DNA from: Paracoccaceae bacterium
Lineage (GTDB): Bacteria; Pseudomonadota; Alphaproteobacteria; Rhodobacterales; Rhodobacteraceae
NCBI GenBank assembly: GCA_026709725.1
Contig: JAPOSK010000589.1
Coordinates: forward strand, 1 to 6,986
Direction of reading: 5' to 3'
DNA: 6,986 bases
Below the pieces are notes generated by a model that saw nothing but the letters and a program-made list of their open reading frames with translations, made no database searches and was not told the DNA's origin. How positions within the stretch are numbered: the first letter of the stretch is position 1; each line of letters starts with the position of its first letter. Below are positions 5,330-6,986 of the stretch, piece after piece. The position numbers were made by a program, and so were the translations under genes.

Positions 5330-6649
5330 GTGCTGACCCGATATGCGCGCCCCGAAATGGCGGCGATCTGGTCCCGCCAGGAGCAGTTGCGGATCTGGTT
5401 CCGCATCGAAGCCCATGCCGTAAGTGCCCAGGCAAATCTTGGCCGGGTCTGCCCCAGCATCGCACAAAAACTCTGGGATGGAGAGCCTGATCGCTTCGAT
5501 GAGGATCGGATTGCTGCCATCGAAACGGATGTCCGCCATGAATCCATCGCATTCCAGACCTATATTCTTGAATGCGTTGATCCGGCTGTGCATCCTTATT
5601 TTCACCATGGGCTTACGTCATCGGACGTCCTTGATACGGCTTTTAGCCTCCAGCTCGTTCGTGCCGGTGATCTTCTGCTGTCAGGACTGCATCGCCTCGC
5701 CGACAGGCTTGCAGCAGTCGCCCGCCGCCATCAACACACGCTCTGCATTGGACGGAGCCATGGTGTCCATGCTGAACCCATCAGTTTTGGTCTCAAGATG
5801 TTGCGTGCCTACAGTGAGTGCCGACGCAACATTGCACGCCTGGAAAATGCACGAAGCGAGGTGGCTGTCGGCAAACTTTCCGGCTCTGTTGGAAGCTACA
5901 CCTGCATTGATCCCCGGATTGAGTCATATGTCTGCCAGCAGCTGGGGCTTGCGATCGAACCCATCGCCTCACAGATCGTCCCCCGGGACCGACATGCCCA
6001 GTTCTTTGCCACCCTCGCCCTTGTGGCATCGTGCCTTGAGCGGCTTGCCTCCGAGCTGCGGTTCCTGCAGGTGACGGAAATCAGCGAGGTTGCAGAGGGA
6101 TTTGGTCGCCGCCAAAAGGGATCATCAGCCATGCCCCACAAGAAGAATCCGATCCTGTCAGAAAATATTACGGGGCTGGCCCGGGCCGTTCGCGGCTATC
6201 TCATGCCGGCACTTGAGAATATTGCACTCTGGCAGGAAAGGGATATGTCGCATTCCTCGGTTGAGCGCTTCTCCGGCCCGGATGCCACCATTACCCTTGA
6301 TTACGCTCTCCATCGCATGGCCGGGATCATTGATGATCTTGTCATTGATGGTAACCGGATGCTGAAAAACATCAAGCTCTCACACGGCGCCTGGGGTTCC
6401 CAGAAGATATTCCTTGCCCTGCTTGCCAAGGGCCTGGAACATGACATTGCGTACCGGATTGTTCAGAACGCGGCATTCGGGAGCAGCCCATCCACACATG
6501 ATCCCACAACGCAACCTGACTTTGCCGCCCGCCTGCTGGCCGATCCACAAGCCAGGGACTGGCTGACAGCCAATGAGATCACGAAACTCACCAGCCCCGA
6601 TGCCTATCTCTCCCATGTCAACATGATCTTTGATCGCGTCCTCGGCTAG
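5330..6649 (+). CDS. purB: Adenylosuccinate lyase
   Basis: Cleaves SAICAR to AICAR plus fumarate and adenylosuccinate to AMP plus fumarate, two steps of purine synthesis; cytoplasmic homotetramer with active sites built from three subunits. 439 residues (B. subtilis 431), GTG start kept because the conserved RYARPEM follows at once. Active-site elements: R4-Y5, VRHESIAF with His70, LTSSDVLDTA (95-104), GRSHGVHAEP (141-150) with His144, the fumarase-superfamily signature GSSAMPHKKNP (264-274) with the catalytic Ser266, and MSHSSVER (306-313). The C-terminal third is less typical: GAWGSQK replaces GLxxSQR, and VQNAAF plus an insert near 384-396 replaces the usual VQxxAMxxW region. Catalytic residues are complete, so a working lyase is expected. 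The divergence leaves room for a paralogue with altered substrate, and any second purB is outside view. It lies 102 nt after gpt. Confidence 0.94.
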   Translation: MLTRYARPEMAAIWSRQEQLRIWFRIEAHAVSAQANLGRVCPSIAQKLWDGEPDRFDEDRIAAIETDVRHESIAFQTYILECVDPAVHPYFHHGLTSSDVLDTAFSLQLVRAGDLLLSGLHRLADRLAAVARRHQHTLCIGRSHGVHAEPISFGLKMLRAYSECRRNIARLENARSEVAVGKLSGSVGSYTCIDPRIESYVCQQLGLAIEPIASQIVPRDRHAQFFATLALVASCLERLASELRFLQVTEISEVAEGFGRRQKGSSAMPHKKNPILSENITGLARAVRGYLMPALENIALWQERDMSHSSVERFSGPDATITLDYALHRMAGIIDDLVIDGNRMLKNIKLSHGAWGSQKIFLALLAKGLEHDIAYRIVQNAAFGSSPSTHDPTTQPDFAARLLADPQARDWLTANEITKLTSPDAYLSHVNMIFDRVLG

Positions 6650-6986
6650 GATCCTGATATCTCCTGCCCTGCGACCCGGGCTTCAGCGCCGACCCTCTCC
6701 CGTTCGGAAAAAATCAGAACGCCATCCGCCAGGAATCGTCATCGGATAACCGGGCGCGGGCTGAATATGGCCTGAGGGCAACGCAGGTCATGTCGATATC
6801 AGGCGGGATACATCGGAGATCAGGCCCGTGCCCTGCACAGGCAAGGGTCGACTCGTCCGCCGTTCATGCCCACCCTGCCCCGGATCCGCCTTCACGACCT
6901 CCAATCCATCTTCAGGCAATCGGGTCGTCAGATTCACACCGATGGCAGTCAGTACCGGAGGTCAACAGTTCACAGAATCCGATATT
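6650..6986. other. Intergenic or unresolved tail after purB
   Basis: No protein I recognise and no convincing terminator. One plus-strand frame is open from 6658 to the edge, but it is rich in Ser, Pro and Arg, lacks a ribosome site and has no family motif. An ATG at 6942 in another frame (MAVSTGGQQFTESDI) also runs to the edge without a good ribosome site. Minus-strand frames give only fragments of 40-60 codons. CCTGATATC (6653-6661) and GATATCAGG (6795-6803) form a distant 9-bp inverted repeat. It may be plain spacer, a decayed gene, or the leader of the next gene. Confidence 0.5.

Noticed and set aside
6708..6728. CGTTC/GAACG repeat around an A-run after purB as terminator
   Set aside because: Five-bp arms with the A-run in the loop rather than after the stem; not a terminator layout.

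Overview
The window reads as a chromosomal housekeeping segment of an alphaproteobacterium, most likely of the Rhodospirillales/Acetobacteraceae type. This rests on protein style (a long B12-dependent NrdJ, a FabI with the Tyr-Tyr-Lys active site, an exported DUF192 protein beside tRNA-Pro, pdxH divergent from fabI) and moderately GC-rich coding sequence. No genus can be fixed from sequence alone. I see no mobile element, CRISPR array, phage gene or toxin-antitoxin pair.

Layout, left half (all minus strand). Positions 1-2182 hold the first 727 codons of nrdJ, the adenosylcobalamin-dependent class II ribonucleotide reductase; its 3' end lies outside the window. Its upstream gap (2183-2452) is rich in dyads: a promoter candidate, an operator-like inverted repeat over its -10, three leader hairpins of which the last abuts the Shine-Dalgarno sequence, and a perfect 9-bp-arm palindrome. 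Next come tRNA-Pro(UGG) with encoded CCA (2453-2530), an exported DUF192 protein (2572-3108) and pdxH (3167-3748), closely spaced and probably transcribed together as pdxH, DUF192, tRNA.

Right half (plus strand). A 148-bp divergent gap separates pdxH from fabI (3897-4724). The fabI stop overlaps the start of gpt (4721-5227) in an ATGA, and after a 102-nt gap comes purB (5330-6649) with a GTG start. The purB Shine-Dalgarno is part of a predicted strong hairpin. The last 337 bases contain no gene I can defend.

Functionally, the genes are core metabolism: deoxyribonucleotide synthesis (NrdJ), PLP formation/salvage (PdxH), fatty-acid elongation (FabI), purine salvage (Gpt) and purine biosynthesis (PurB). 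Gpt and PurB both feed the purine nucleotide pool. I did not find a new multi-gene system. The most interesting parts are the non-coding ones: the structured nrdJ leader and the sequestered purB ribosome site. PdxH and PurB also look somewhat divergent from textbook family members while keeping their catalytic residues.
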